From: Candidatus Bathyarchaeia archaeon
GTDB taxonomy: Archaea; Thermoproteota; Bathyarchaeia; Hecatellales; Hecatellaceae
Length of the DNA: 53,627 nt
NCBI GenBank assembly: GCA_038883335.1
Contig: JAVZMI010000009.1
Coordinates: 1-53,627, forward strand
Reading direction: 5' to 3'
Positions 30,966 through 39,694 of the stretch are shown piece after piece; position 1 is the stretch's first letter, and the number at the start of each line of letters is the position of its first letter. The position numbers and the translations under genes are program-made. Under the pieces are notes generated by a model, which worked only from the letters and a program-made list of their open reading frames with translations, did no database searches and was not told the origin of the DNA.

Positions 30966-32780
30966 ATGATAAAGGGTGGATACGTTCAAAGGATAGCTAG
31001 AGTGAATCTTGAATGGAAGAGGGCGAAGTTAGAGCATGTAGAAGATCAGTTTGCAGTTAAATATACTGGTGGGAGAGGTTGGGGGGCAAGGATCCTCTAT
31101 GATGAGATTAAAAGTAAGATAGGGGGCTTCGACCCCCAGAACAAGATAGTCGTAGCCAGCGGCCCCCTATCAGGTCTTCTCGTACCCGGCTCCGCAAAGA
31201 TAAGCTTCAGCGCGATCTCACCTGCTACCGGGCTCTACGGCGACAGTAACTTAGGTGGCGAATTCTCGGTAGCCCTAAAAAAGAGCGGCCTTGACGCTCT
31301 AATAATTGAAGGAAAGGCGGAGAAGGAGACATACCTCGTCATTGATGGCGGCTCGGTTGAGTTTAGAGATGCTGGCAGTCTCTGGGGTATGCTGTCTCTC
31401 GACGCTGAGGACGCCTTAAAGAGAGAGCTAGGTAGGGACTACCAGATCGCTGTGATAGGACCTGCAGGAGAGAATCTGGTCAAGTTTGCCGCTATAACCT
31501 CTCGCCAAGGTCGGCAGGCCGCCCGTTGTGGAATTGGGACGCTGATGGGTTGGAAGAAGCTCAAAGCTATAGCCGTTAGAGGTGATAGGAGTATCCCAGT
31601 TGCAGACTCCTCAAAACTTCAGCGTGTCTATGAGGAAGCCGTCGAACACCTAGTTAAACATCCGTCGCTGAAGTTGTGGCATAGGGAAGGCACACTACAG
31701 CTAGTAGAATGGGCGAACGAGGCAAGCTGCCTGCCGACTAGGAACTTCAGGGAAGCTCAATTCGAGTATGCGGATAGGATTGGCGGGAAGGCGATGGAAT
31801 CTACCACACGTATCCATAACAAGTCATGTTACCTTTGCCCAATAGGGTGTGGGCAGATTAACGAGGTTAAGGGTGTTAGGGTTGAGGGGCCAGAGTATGA
31901 AACTGCGGCAATGATTGGTAGCAACTGCGCCCTAACTCGGGTTGAAGATCTAATTTACGCTAACTACATATGTGACCAGCTTGGCCTGGACACAATCTCC
32001 GCAGGGAATACCGCAGCCTTCGCTATTGAGTGCTTTGAGAGGGGATTGATAAATATTGAAGACACGGAGGGGATCGAGCTTAGGTTTGGAAACGCCGACG
32101 CCCTTTACACACTCTTCGAGCGCATAGCGTATCGGAAGGGGATAGGTGAGATATTAGCAGAAGGTGTTAGGTATGCTAGCCGTAAAGTAGGAAAAGGCTC
32201 TGAACGGTTCGCTATGCATGTGAAGGGGTTAGAGATAAGCGGCTACGATGTGAGGGCGGCTCAAGCAATGGCCTTAGCCTACGCCACAGCCGACATAGGT
32301 GCCCACCATAACCGAGCTTGGGCGATAACGTATGATATGAAGACCGATAGATGCTCCTATGGGGATGACAAAGTTCAGTGGGTTATCTACCTCCAGCATG
32401 TGAGGCCTATGTTTGACGCATTAGGTGTCTGCAGATTTCCATGGGTTGAGCTAGGGTTAGAGCTGGACTTCTACGCGCAGTTCTACTCAGCAGCCACAGG
32501 CATCGAGACAACCCTTCAGGAACTCTTGAAGAGGTCTGAGATTAGCTGGAACCTGACACGTCTCATAAACCTGAGACAGGGCCTTACACCAAAAGATGAC
32601 TGGCTACCTGACAGGGTCTTCGACGACCCTATACCCTCAGGCTCTCTCAAGGGGGCAAGCTTGAATCGTGATGCCTTCGGGCGCATGGTCAAAAGCTACT
32701 ATAGGCTACGGGGCTGGAGTGATGATGGCGTGCCAACTAAGGAGAAACTCCTCGAGTTAGGGTTGGAGCAAGCTGCCTAG
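30966..32780 (+). CDS. aor: Tungsten-containing aldehyde:ferredoxin oxidoreductase
   Basis: 604 residues, full length. The [4Fe-4S] ligands Cys288, Cys291, Cys295 (CYLCPIGC) and Cys489 are in place at positions close to those of Pyrococcus AOR. N-terminal pterin-binding block YTGGRGWGARIL and GPLSGLLVPGS. Oxidises aldehydes to acids with ferredoxin in the cytoplasm. A moaE gene for the pterin cofactor is 3.5 kb downstream. proC follows after 13 bp. Confidence 0.93.
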   Translation: MIKGGYVQRIARVNLEWKRAKLEHVEDQFAVKYTGGRGWGARILYDEIKSKIGGFDPQNKIVVASGPLSGLLVPGSAKISFSAISPATGLYGDSNLGGEFSVALKKSGLDALIIEGKAEKETYLVIDGGSVEFRDAGSLWGMLSLDAEDALKRELGRDYQIAVIGPAGENLVKFAAITSRQGRQAARCGIGTLMGWKKLKAIAVRGDRSIPVADSSKLQRVYEEAVEHLVKHPSLKLWHREGTLQLVEWANEASCLPTRNFREAQFEYADRIGGKAMESTTRIHNKSCYLCPIGCGQINEVKGVRVEGPEYETAAMIGSNCALTRVEDLIYANYICDQLGLDTISAGNTAAFAIECFERGLINIEDTEGIELRFGNADALYTLFERIAYRKGIGEILAEGVRYASRKVGKGSERFAMHVKGLEISGYDVRAAQAMALAYATADIGAHHNRAWAITYDMKTDRCSYGDDKVQWVIYLQHVRPMFDALGVCRFPWVELGLELDFYAQFYSAATGIETTLQELLKRSEISWNLTRLINLRQGLTPKDDWLPDRVFDDPIPSGSLKGASLNRDAFGRMVKSYYRLRGWSDDGVPTKEKLLELGLEQAA

Positions 32781-32793
32781 GAGCTGTAGTCTA

Positions 32794-33606
32794 ATGGCTG
32801 GTATGAAGATAGGCGTCATTGGCGCTGGGAGGATGGGTGAGGCTTTGATCTCAGGCTTCCTGAGATCGGGCGCCGTCAAACCAGCTGAGATCATAATATA
32901 CGATACCTCCATGGAACGGTTGGCGTACATCACTCAGAAGTATAATCTTGAATGTTGCTCAGACTGTGAAACTATAGCTGAAGTCAGCGACATCGTCATA
33001 ATATCCGTAAAACCTAAAGACGCCAAAACGGTTTTGGAGTGTCTGGGGAGTAAGATTACACCTAATAAGACCGTCGTCTCCGTGGTAGCTGGACTTACTA
33101 CAAAGTATATCTCACAGCATTTCCCTCTAGGAGTTCCGGTCATTAGGGCTATGCCCAATATAGCTTGCGCCGTGGGAGATGGTATGATAGCGATCTCACC
33201 TTCCCGTGGCACCTCGCAAGAGAGCCTTAAGGTTGTGCAGAGCTATCTTAACCTCGTCGGTAGGCCGCTCATACTTGAGGAGAAATACTTGAGTGCAGTG
33301 ACAGGCCTTAGTGGGAGCGGGCCAGCATATGTTGCTTTGGTAGCGGAGGCATTAGCCGATGCAGGGGTTAAACTTGGTCTCTCAAGGGAAGACGCTGAGC
33401 TTTTGGCATCCCAGACGATATTGGGCACTGGCAGGATGTTGTTAGAGTTTAGCGAACCACCCAGTAGTCTAATAGGTAGGGTTGTGACCCCGGGTGGAAC
33501 CACGGCCGAAGGGCTACGTGAGCTTGAGAAAGGGCAGTTTAAGGAAGTTCTTTCAGCCGCCGTGATAGCCGCGGCAAAGAAGGCTGAGGAACTTGAGACC
33601 CGTTAA
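32794..33606 (+). CDS. proC: Pyrroline-5-carboxylate reductase
   Basis: 270 residues, last step of proline synthesis. NAD(P) site IGVIGAGRMGEALISGF, then SVKP, AMPN and the C-terminal signature LSGSGPAYVALVAEALADAGVK, with TPGGTTAEGL. 13 bp after aor, possibly cotranscribed. Confidence 0.94.
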   Translation: MAGMKIGVIGAGRMGEALISGFLRSGAVKPAEIIIYDTSMERLAYITQKYNLECCSDCETIAEVSDIVIISVKPKDAKTVLECLGSKITPNKTVVSVVAGLTTKYISQHFPLGVPVIRAMPNIACAVGDGMIAISPSRGTSQESLKVVQSYLNLVGRPLILEEKYLSAVTGLSGSGPAYVALVAEALADAGVKLGLSREDAELLASQTILGTGRMLLEFSEPPSSLIGRVVTPGGTTAEGLRELEKGQFKEVLSAAVIAAAKKAEELETR

Positions 33607-33696
33607 TTGAGTGTGGCATCTTTAGTAAATGTTTTGTTACTCGGTTCTGGCATAATCCTTTAATGTCTCTCGAAGTTTATGCCTATTGGGTATCTC

Positions 33697-34257
33697 ATGG
33701 TTAAAGCTGGAAAACTGGTTCTAGATACCTCAGCTTTCATCGCGGGGTTAAGTCCTTCATCTCTCAATGTGGAGACTTATACAACCCCTAGGGTTGTAAA
33801 AGAGTTGAGGGGTATTTCTTCGCATTTGCGGTGCTCGATAGCAACCCAGTTGAAGAAGCTAAAGATACTTAATCCCGCCCAGTCGTCAATAAATGCCGTG
33901 GAGAGGATTTCTTCAGCTCTAGGGGACATAAAGAGCCTCTCTAAGGCAGACCTGAGCATTCTAGCTCTGGCATTCGAGCTCAAGGCTCAGGATATGGATG
34001 TTGCCATTGTGAGCGACGACTATTCGGTTCAGAATATCGCCGAGTATATGGGTATCAAGTATCAAAGTGTCTCCTCAGGAGGGATAAGGTTCAAGATCAG
34101 GTGGGTGCTCCGCTGTGCAGACTGCAGGAGAATCTTTCCTTCAAACTTCGCCGGCGCTGTCTGTCCTGTATGTGGCGGTGATGTTAGAAGGAAGGCCGCC
34201 TATAGGACTTACTGCGATCCTACAAAAGGTAAAAATCAAGACGGCAAACCAACATAA
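33697..34257 (+). CDS. nob1: Nob1: PIN-domain rRNA endonuclease with zinc ribbon
   Basis: About 186 residues. PIN catalytic acids in LVLDTSAFIAG, KELRG, SKADLSILALA and VSDDYSVQN, then a zinc ribbon CADC...CPVC. Nob1 makes the final cut at the 3' end of 16S rRNA. ATG 33679 is six codons upstream. I prefer 33697 because a TATA-like CTTTAAT (about 33658) would start the mRNA between them. Confidence 0.92.
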   Translation: MVKAGKLVLDTSAFIAGLSPSSLNVETYTTPRVVKELRGISSHLRCSIATQLKKLKILNPAQSSINAVERISSALGDIKSLSKADLSILALAFELKAQDMDVAIVSDDYSVQNIAEYMGIKYQSVSSGGIRFKIRWVLRCADCRRIFPSNFAGAVCPVCGGDVRRKAAYRTYCDPTKGKNQDGKPT

Positions 34258-34352
34258 TTAGATATGAATAGTATAAACTTGCCACCTAATCCTATGTTTA
34301 TATTATATATTATTGTTAGGCTCATAATAAAGATCGAGAGGTTTGAGTTGCA

Positions 34353-34979
34353 ATGTCTGGTTGCGAGGCGCTATTGAACAAAGCCCTAGAATTAAAGAAG
34401 AAAGGCCTCAGCGTCAGAGAGATAGCCGATGAATTAAATCTTCAAGTAGACACAGTAGACTGGCTTCTTCTCCACGAGAAGGAACGGGCGAGAGCTCCTC
34501 CACCTATGGACTATGCTGTAAACTGGTCTGCCATAGGTTGTAGCACTAGGAGGCTGAGTCAGATTGGCTGGGCTATGGCTGATATCGTGAGAGAGAGCCG
34601 CGCCAACAACGAATTCGAAGACTTTGATGTGGTCGTCGGGATAGAGTTATCAGGGCTGCCTCTCGGTTTGATGGTGGCCGACGACTTGGAGAAACCCTTC
34701 GCCGCTGCAAGAGCAGCTAAACCCACAGGAACAGCTGAGGGCTCACGGTATCTAACTGGGACGATCAGCATGAACTTCTCATCAGTTGAGGGCAAGAGGG
34801 TTCTGCTGGTTACGGACGTAATAAGCACTGGCATAATTTTGAGGGATGTGATAAGGTCTCTGAAAGAGCTTCAAGCTACACCTGTAGCCATGGTTGCCTT
34901 CGTGGACAAGCGGGGGGGTGGGGACATAGAGGGTGTACCGGTCAAGGCGCTAGTTAGCCTCATCCCATTTAAGAGATAG
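34353..34979 (+). CDS. Orotate-phosphoribosyltransferase-like DNA-binding regulator (GfcR-like)
   Basis: 208 residues. N-terminal HTH (LKKKGLSVREIADELNLQ) fused to a PRTase fold with VVVGIELSGLPLG and the PRPP motif VLLVTDVISTG. The family is annotated as PyrE-like and includes the haloarchaeal sugar regulator GfcR, so it is more likely a transcription factor sensing a metabolite than an enzyme. Confidence 0.88.
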   Translation: MSGCEALLNKALELKKKGLSVREIADELNLQVDTVDWLLLHEKERARAPPPMDYAVNWSAIGCSTRRLSQIGWAMADIVRESRANNEFEDFDVVVGIELSGLPLGLMVADDLEKPFAAARAAKPTGTAEGSRYLTGTISMNFSSVEGKRVLLVTDVISTGIILRDVIRSLKELQATPVAMVAFVDKRGGGDIEGVPVKALVSLIPFKR

Positions 34980-35023
34980 CCCATCGAAAAACGCTTACAC
35001 CACCTTATGCTCCATGTGCAGCT

Positions 35024-36217
35024 TTGAAGAGAGTCTCGATCTTGCGGAGAGATTTTTTTTTCTCTAAGGACGTTATAAAACACCTCCATGCTGTTTATGG
35101 GGATGATGTTGCAGAGGTTGTAAAGGCGCTTAAGACCCCCGGTTTGGAGTACAGTATAAGAGTTAACACACTTAAAGCCAACCCGGAAGAAGTTTGTGCA
35201 AAGTTTGTTGGAAGAGGGCTTAAAGCTAGGCTCCATTCAGTCTTGAAGGAGATAATTTTGATACATGTAGAGGGCCCCTTCCCAGTCCCCAGCCTTCCAG
35301 GTAGGGTGGTCGTTGATAAGTATGCGGCTGAGGCGGTTCTTATGGGCTCTCATGTGTACGCTCCCGGCGTTAAGGAGTGTAGAGGGCTCAAAAAAGGAGA
35401 TGAGGTTTCAGTGATGGATAGATACTTCCAAGTGGTTGGTGGGGGTGTTGCTAAGATGAGCGAGAGCGAGATACTAAGGTTGAGGAGGGGCTTAGCCGTG
35501 GAGATAACCCACCCCAAGTATAGAGTGCCGAGCTTAAGGGAGAGTAAAGAGTTCGAAGACGGCTACATCTACCCACAATCTCTCCCAGCCTCGCTCACCA
35601 GCCGAGTCCTAGATCCTCAACCGGGGGAGACAATCCTCGACCTCAACTGTGCTCCTGGGGGGAAACTCTCCCATATCAGCCAGCTTATGGGATCTAAGGG
35701 TCTCGTTATCGGTGTGGATTGCAGAGCAAAAAAGATAGAGGCAACCCGGCAAACTTTGAGTCGTCTAGGATGCTTTAGTAATGTACGGCTTATAGTAGCT
35801 GACAGCCGTTATCTCGATATAGATTATCCCTCAATAAAAGTCGACCGTTGTCTAATCGACCCACCATGTAGCGCCTTAGGACTTATGCCTAAGCTCTACG
35901 CTCACACGACCGAGGCTGAGATCGATGCGCTCGCAAATTATCAGAGACAATTTATCAGGGTGGCGGCTAAGACAGTTAAGCCTGGAGGACGGATAGTCTA
36001 TAGCGTGTGCACATTAACCCTAGATGAGTGTGAGAAAGCTGTAAAGTTCGCGGTTGAGAGCTGTGGCCTCAAGGTTGAAGAGCAAGAGCCTTTCCTTGGC
36101 TCCCCAGGGTTGGAGTGGGTGACGTCTGAGGCGTCTCTCGCTCAGAGATTTCATCCGCATGTTCATGGGTCTGGTTATTTCATAGCCTGCTTCCGAAGAC
36201 CTGTCGCACTTTCCTAG
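35024..36217 (+). CDS. NSUN6-like RNA cytosine-C5 methyltransferase with PUA domain
   Basis: 397 residues from TTG. N-terminal RVNTLKAN, an inserted PUA domain (about 100-175; GRVVVDKYAAEAVLMGSHVYAPGV), then the Rossmann methylase with LDLNCAPGGK, VDCRAKK, DPPCSALG and catalytic SVCTLT. The archaeal NSUN6-like enzymes methylate a cytosine in tRNA. The region before RVNTL is doubtful: ATG 35014 in another frame reads MCSFEESLDLAERFF and would join this frame if the T9 run at about 35053-35061 had one T fewer. Confidence 0.87.
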   Translation: MKRVSILRRDFFFSKDVIKHLHAVYGDDVAEVVKALKTPGLEYSIRVNTLKANPEEVCAKFVGRGLKARLHSVLKEIILIHVEGPFPVPSLPGRVVVDKYAAEAVLMGSHVYAPGVKECRGLKKGDEVSVMDRYFQVVGGGVAKMSESEILRLRRGLAVEITHPKYRVPSLRESKEFEDGYIYPQSLPASLTSRVLDPQPGETILDLNCAPGGKLSHISQLMGSKGLVIGVDCRAKKIEATRQTLSRLGCFSNVRLIVADSRYLDIDYPSIKVDRCLIDPPCSALGLMPKLYAHTTEAEIDALANYQRQFIRVAAKTVKPGGRIVYSVCTLTLDECEKAVKFAVESCGLKVEEQEPFLGSPGLEWVTSEASLAQRFHPHVHGSGYFIACFRRPVALS

Positions 36218-36280
36218 TTTACGGCAGCCTTATCATGGAAGTCTTCGAATAAATAAAACTGGAGAGGTGGTTGTGGAGCC

Positions 36281-36751
36281 TTGGTTGGCAAAGTTGGGAT
36301 TCACAAGAAGGGTGAGATTTCACTCGAGTCAATTCTTGAGGAGATTCGTCGAAATCCTTCACTTGAGATGGCTGGAGCAATAGCCTGTTTCGTGGGCATT
36401 GTTAGGGGCTATAGTCCGGATGGGAGTCGGGTTGAGGAATTACAATATGAGGCATACGAGGAGGAGGCTATTCTAGCGATGGATAGAATTCAGTCTGAGA
36501 TCTGCCATAGAGAAGGCATATTGGATGTTCACATTCACCACATAGTGGACTCGCTCAAAGTCGGTGAAGAGATACTTTACGTCGTTGTGGCTGGAAGGTC
36601 GAGGGGGGATGTGTTCCCAGCGTTGTCCGAAGTCGTCGAGAGGTTGAAAGGCGAAGTCCCGATCTTCAAGAAGGAAATATTAAGTAGTGGGTCCTCCTAT
36701 TGGGTTTCCGAGGTTGCATATCAAGGTAAAAGTCATCAAACAAAGATTTGA
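36281..36751 (+). CDS. moaE: Molybdopterin synthase catalytic subunit
   Basis: 156 residues from TTG. MoaE motifs: GAIACFVGIVRG, LQYEAYEEEA, VGEEILYVVVAGRSRGDVFPAL and VPIFKKE. Makes the dithiolene of the Mo/W cofactor with MoaD, which is not in the window. Relevant to the tungsto-enzyme AOR upstream. Confidence 0.9.
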   Translation: MVGKVGIHKKGEISLESILEEIRRNPSLEMAGAIACFVGIVRGYSPDGSRVEELQYEAYEEEAILAMDRIQSEICHREGILDVHIHHIVDSLKVGEEILYVVVAGRSRGDVFPALSEVVERLKGEVPIFKKEILSSGSSYWVSEVAYQGKSHQTKI

Positions 36752-36838
36752 AAACGGAAAAAATTAAAAAAAGTCTCCGGTAGAAGGTTAGATTTTTATG
36801 ATAATTTTTTAGTAAGCTGCTTCTATTAACATCACATT

Positions 36839-37258
36839 TCAATATCGGCGCTCGCGTCTCTCTCCGAACCTACCCCTCCTGAAACCTCCACGTTCACCAC
36901 CGCCAAACTCGCGTTGGTATACACGTTCGGAGAGGTTGTTCTGCGTGTTCACTTCCGGCAGTTCTGCATCTATTTTCGTAAGTTTACCGTATCTTCCAAC
37001 ATTCAACCGCATAGACCCTCGAAACAGTGACACAAAGCCGTTCTCCAACTTCAGTTTATCGTCGGGCTGAACCTGATCTATAAGGTCATCCCACAACGTT
37101 AATAGTATGCACCCTGAGTCGTCTCCCACCAGCGCCTCCGCCACCCTGTGGTTCGAGCCATCCGCTCTAGAGGTTATCTGCCGTTCCTCGAACTTCTTCG
37201 AAACCCTCAGATCCATTTCCACACCGCGAGACCCGACCTGTAGGTCGCTGACCTTCAA
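36839..37258 (-). CDS. ssb: Single-stranded DNA-binding OB-fold protein
   Basis: 139 residues from TTG. One RPA/SOSS-B-type OB fold (VSDLQVGSRGVEMDLRV through GKLTKIDAELPEV) with the conserved DDSGCILLTLWDD strand, then a disordered Arg/Gly-rich tail (FGGGERGGFRRGRFGERR). This one-OB-fold plus flexible tail layout is typical of Thermoproteota SSB, though RG-rich tails also bind RNA. Confidence 0.85.
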   Translation of the reverse strand: MKVSDLQVGSRGVEMDLRVSKKFEERQITSRADGSNHRVAEALVGDDSGCILLTLWDDLIDQVQPDDKLKLENGFVSLFRGSMRLNVGRYGKLTKIDAELPEVNTQNNLSERVYQREFGGGERGGFRRGRFGERRERRY

Positions 37259-37340
37259 TATTCACTCACCACTCCTTTGCTACCAGCCTCAGTGAAGCCT
37301 ACGTACAGCCCACCGAGGTGGTGGCGTATCAACCTAACTA

Positions 37341-38030
37341 ATGAAGTCTATGCTTATAAATCTGAGCCCATATCGGTATACGAGGGGGCGGAGTGGTGTG
37401 CGGCCTCCTTACAAACTTGTAGCCTTCGATCTAGATGGTACATTAGTTGAACAAGTCAGCAGTTGGGGGACTCTCCACCGGTACTTTGGGACTGAGGCAG
37501 CAGTTGAGGGGGACCTCTCAGCCTATGAGCATGGAGAGATTGATTATGCCGAGTTCATGCGACGGGACATAGCCCCCTGGCCTAAACCCCTCCACATCTC
37601 CACAGTCCAGAAAGCTCTAACGAACTATACCCTTGCACCCGGAGCAGAGTTGGTTGTGAGGGAACTTGAGAGGAGAGGCTATAAGGTTGCAATCATATCA
37701 GGTGGGATAGACATTCTAGCCAGCCAAGTGGCAGAAAGGTTATCTATAAGTAAGACCGTCGCAAACGGTCTCGCAGCAGACTCGGACGGCTATCTCACTG
37801 GTGAGGGTATCCTCCGAGTTGACCCTATAAATAAACATTTAGTACTGAAACATATCGCTAAAGAGTGGGGGTTAACTTTGAGCGAGTGTGTAGCGGTGGG
37901 TGATGGCATGTTCGATGGAAACTTTTTGAAGCATGCAGGGTTGGGTGTAGCCATCGGCTCAAATGTGAAACTTCGAATGGTCGCTGGGGTGATAGTGCCC
38001 AGTCTAAAGGCAATTTTAAAGTTCCTATAA
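37341..38030 (+). CDS. HAD-IB phosphatase, SerB-like
   Basis: About 229 residues (a GTG at 37398 preceded by GGGGCGGAG is an alternative start). HAD motifs: FDLDGTLVEQ (motif I), ISGG (II), K in NKHLVLK (III) and AVGDGMFDGNF (IV). Helical C1 cap of the SerB subgroup. Phosphoserine phosphatase is the likeliest activity. Related HAD-IB enzymes act on other phosphomonoesters. Confidence 0.82.
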   Translation: MKSMLINLSPYRYTRGRSGVRPPYKLVAFDLDGTLVEQVSSWGTLHRYFGTEAAVEGDLSAYEHGEIDYAEFMRRDIAPWPKPLHISTVQKALTNYTLAPGAELVVRELERRGYKVAIISGGIDILASQVAERLSISKTVANGLAADSDGYLTGEGILRVDPINKHLVLKHIAKEWGLTLSECVAVGDGMFDGNFLKHAGLGVAIGSNVKLRMVAGVIVPSLKAILKFL

Positions 38031-38137
38031 CAGGTACATAATTATTCGAGGTATATCTTTCGCAGCTGGAATTTACGACGCTGTCTATCAGGCATGCGCG
38101 CTAGGCGTTGGAAGGGTAGCCGCTTCGAGGGGTCGGT

Positions 38138-39196
38138 TTGGAAATTAAAGAAATAATCGCAACTTTAGCCGAAGGGAAAGACCTCAGTCCTAAAGTAGCG
38201 GAGGACGTGATGCGGCTAATAATGGCTGGCGGGGTTACAGAAGCCCAGATAGCCGCCTTTTTGACAGCTTTAAAGTTTAAAGGCGAAACAGTAGATGAAC
38301 TGGAATCTTTCGCCAAGGTAATGCGTGAATCTTGTGTTCCAGTCCGCCCTAAAGTTAATGGCATACTTGTTGACACTTGTGGGACTGGCGGGGATAAGAT
38401 TAAGACATTTAACGTCAGTACTCTGGTTGCTCTTGTAGTGTCTGGGGCTGGCGGATATGTTGCGAAGCATGGTAATAGGTCTGTAACCGGCAGGTGCGGT
38501 AGCGCTGATTTGATGGAAGGGTTTGGAGTGAATATTCAGGCTTCACCTAAGATTGTTGAAGAGTGTATAGAGGAGTTAGGGATTGGCTTCATATTTGCTC
38601 CGCTCTTCCATCCTGCAATGAAGAATGTTGCTAAGGTGAGAAAGGAAATGGGAATAAAGACAGTCTTCAATGTTTTAGGCCCCCTTACAAATCCAGCCCC
38701 TGTTAAGGCTCAACTGTTAGGCGTTTATAGTGCTGATCTTACAGAGAAGCTCGCTGAAGTATTAAGCAGACTTGGTGTTGAGCGTGCATTGGTAACCCAC
38801 GGTCTCATCGGGGTTGATGAGATCTCGATAATTGGAGAAACTAGGGTCACCGAGTTAAATCAAGGCGCAATTGCCACTTACCACATCAAGCCGTCCATGT
38901 TCGGACTCAAAGAAGCATCGAGAATTGAGGAGCTTCTTGGCGGAGACTTGGAGGAGAATATAGGGCATTGCATCAGGATCCTCAATGGCGCGAAAGATCA
39001 AAAAGCTGACATGGCAGTGTTGAATTCGGCGGCTGGGATCGTCGCCTGTGGAAGAGCAGATAATATTCAAGAGGGAATAGATCTTGCCCGCGAGTCTATA
39101 GAGAGTGGTAGAGCCCTCAAGAAATTGACCCTCCTAATCAAAAAGACAGGCGGAGATATGGGCCGGTTCGAGGAAGCCCAAAGGAGACATGCGTAG
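38138..39196 (+). CDS. trpD: Anthranilate phosphoribosyltransferase
   Basis: 352 residues from TTG 38138 with GAGGGG 5 nt upstream. PRPP loop VDTCGTGGDK, KHGNRSVTGRCGSADLMEG, NVLGPLTNPA and VTHGLIGVDEIS are all TrpD/glycosyltransferase-3 family. No other trp genes are adjacent, so a TrpD2-like paralogue is possible, but the CGTGGD and GNRS motifs favour true TrpD. Confidence 0.87.
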   Translation: MEIKEIIATLAEGKDLSPKVAEDVMRLIMAGGVTEAQIAAFLTALKFKGETVDELESFAKVMRESCVPVRPKVNGILVDTCGTGGDKIKTFNVSTLVALVVSGAGGYVAKHGNRSVTGRCGSADLMEGFGVNIQASPKIVEECIEELGIGFIFAPLFHPAMKNVAKVRKEMGIKTVFNVLGPLTNPAPVKAQLLGVYSADLTEKLAEVLSRLGVERALVTHGLIGVDEISIIGETRVTELNQGAIATYHIKPSMFGLKEASRIEELLGGDLEENIGHCIRILNGAKDQKADMAVLNSAAGIVACGRADNIQEGIDLARESIESGRALKKLTLLIKKTGGDMGRFEEAQRRHA

Positions 39197-39430
39197 CTAA
39201 CCAGTGGATCATTTTTTGTCATCTCCAAAGCCGTATGGAAACAAGTCTTTCTAATTTATAGTGAATAGAGCTAGGCTGGGTTTAGGTTCATCTCTAGTTG
39301 ATCGTTAGTTTTTAGTAATTGTTGTGAAGGTTGTCTTGAGTGTTTACTGTGAGCTCATATGGGCGGCTGGTAAGGGCTAAGCTGAATAGGTAAGGATATT
39401 AATCATGAGGGAGTTTCCTATTCAGGGGTT

Positions 39431-39676
39431 GTGAGAGTGGGTAGAAGGCGGAAGAGGAAGGTAGTAAAGCCTGTTAAGAGGAGGCTCCCTAACGTATTCG
39501 TCTGCCCCAAGTGTGGAGGGCAGTCGATAAAAGTTACAATGCATAAGGACACTTATACTGCTGATATTACCTGTAGCCTGTGCGGGATCAAAAACCAGAT
39601 ACCTGTAACCCCCGGCAGCCAAGAGGTAGACATATACTGCAAATTCACCGACATGTTCTACCAAAAACCCACCTAA
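39431..39676 (+). CDS. elf1: Elf1-like transcription elongation factor
   Basis: 81 residues. Basic N-terminus (GRRRKRKVVKPVKRRLP) then a zinc ribbon FVCPKCGG...CSLCG, followed by VDIYCKFTDMFY. Archaeal Elf1 joins the transcription elongation complex. 18 bp upstream of the PolD large subunit gene, likely one transcript. Confidence 0.9.
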   Translation: MRVGRRRKRKVVKPVKRRLPNVFVCPKCGGQSIKVTMHKDTYTADITCSLCGIKNQIPVTPGSQEVDIYCKFTDMFYQKPT

Positions 39677-39694
39677 GCCGTTGGGTATGAGGCA

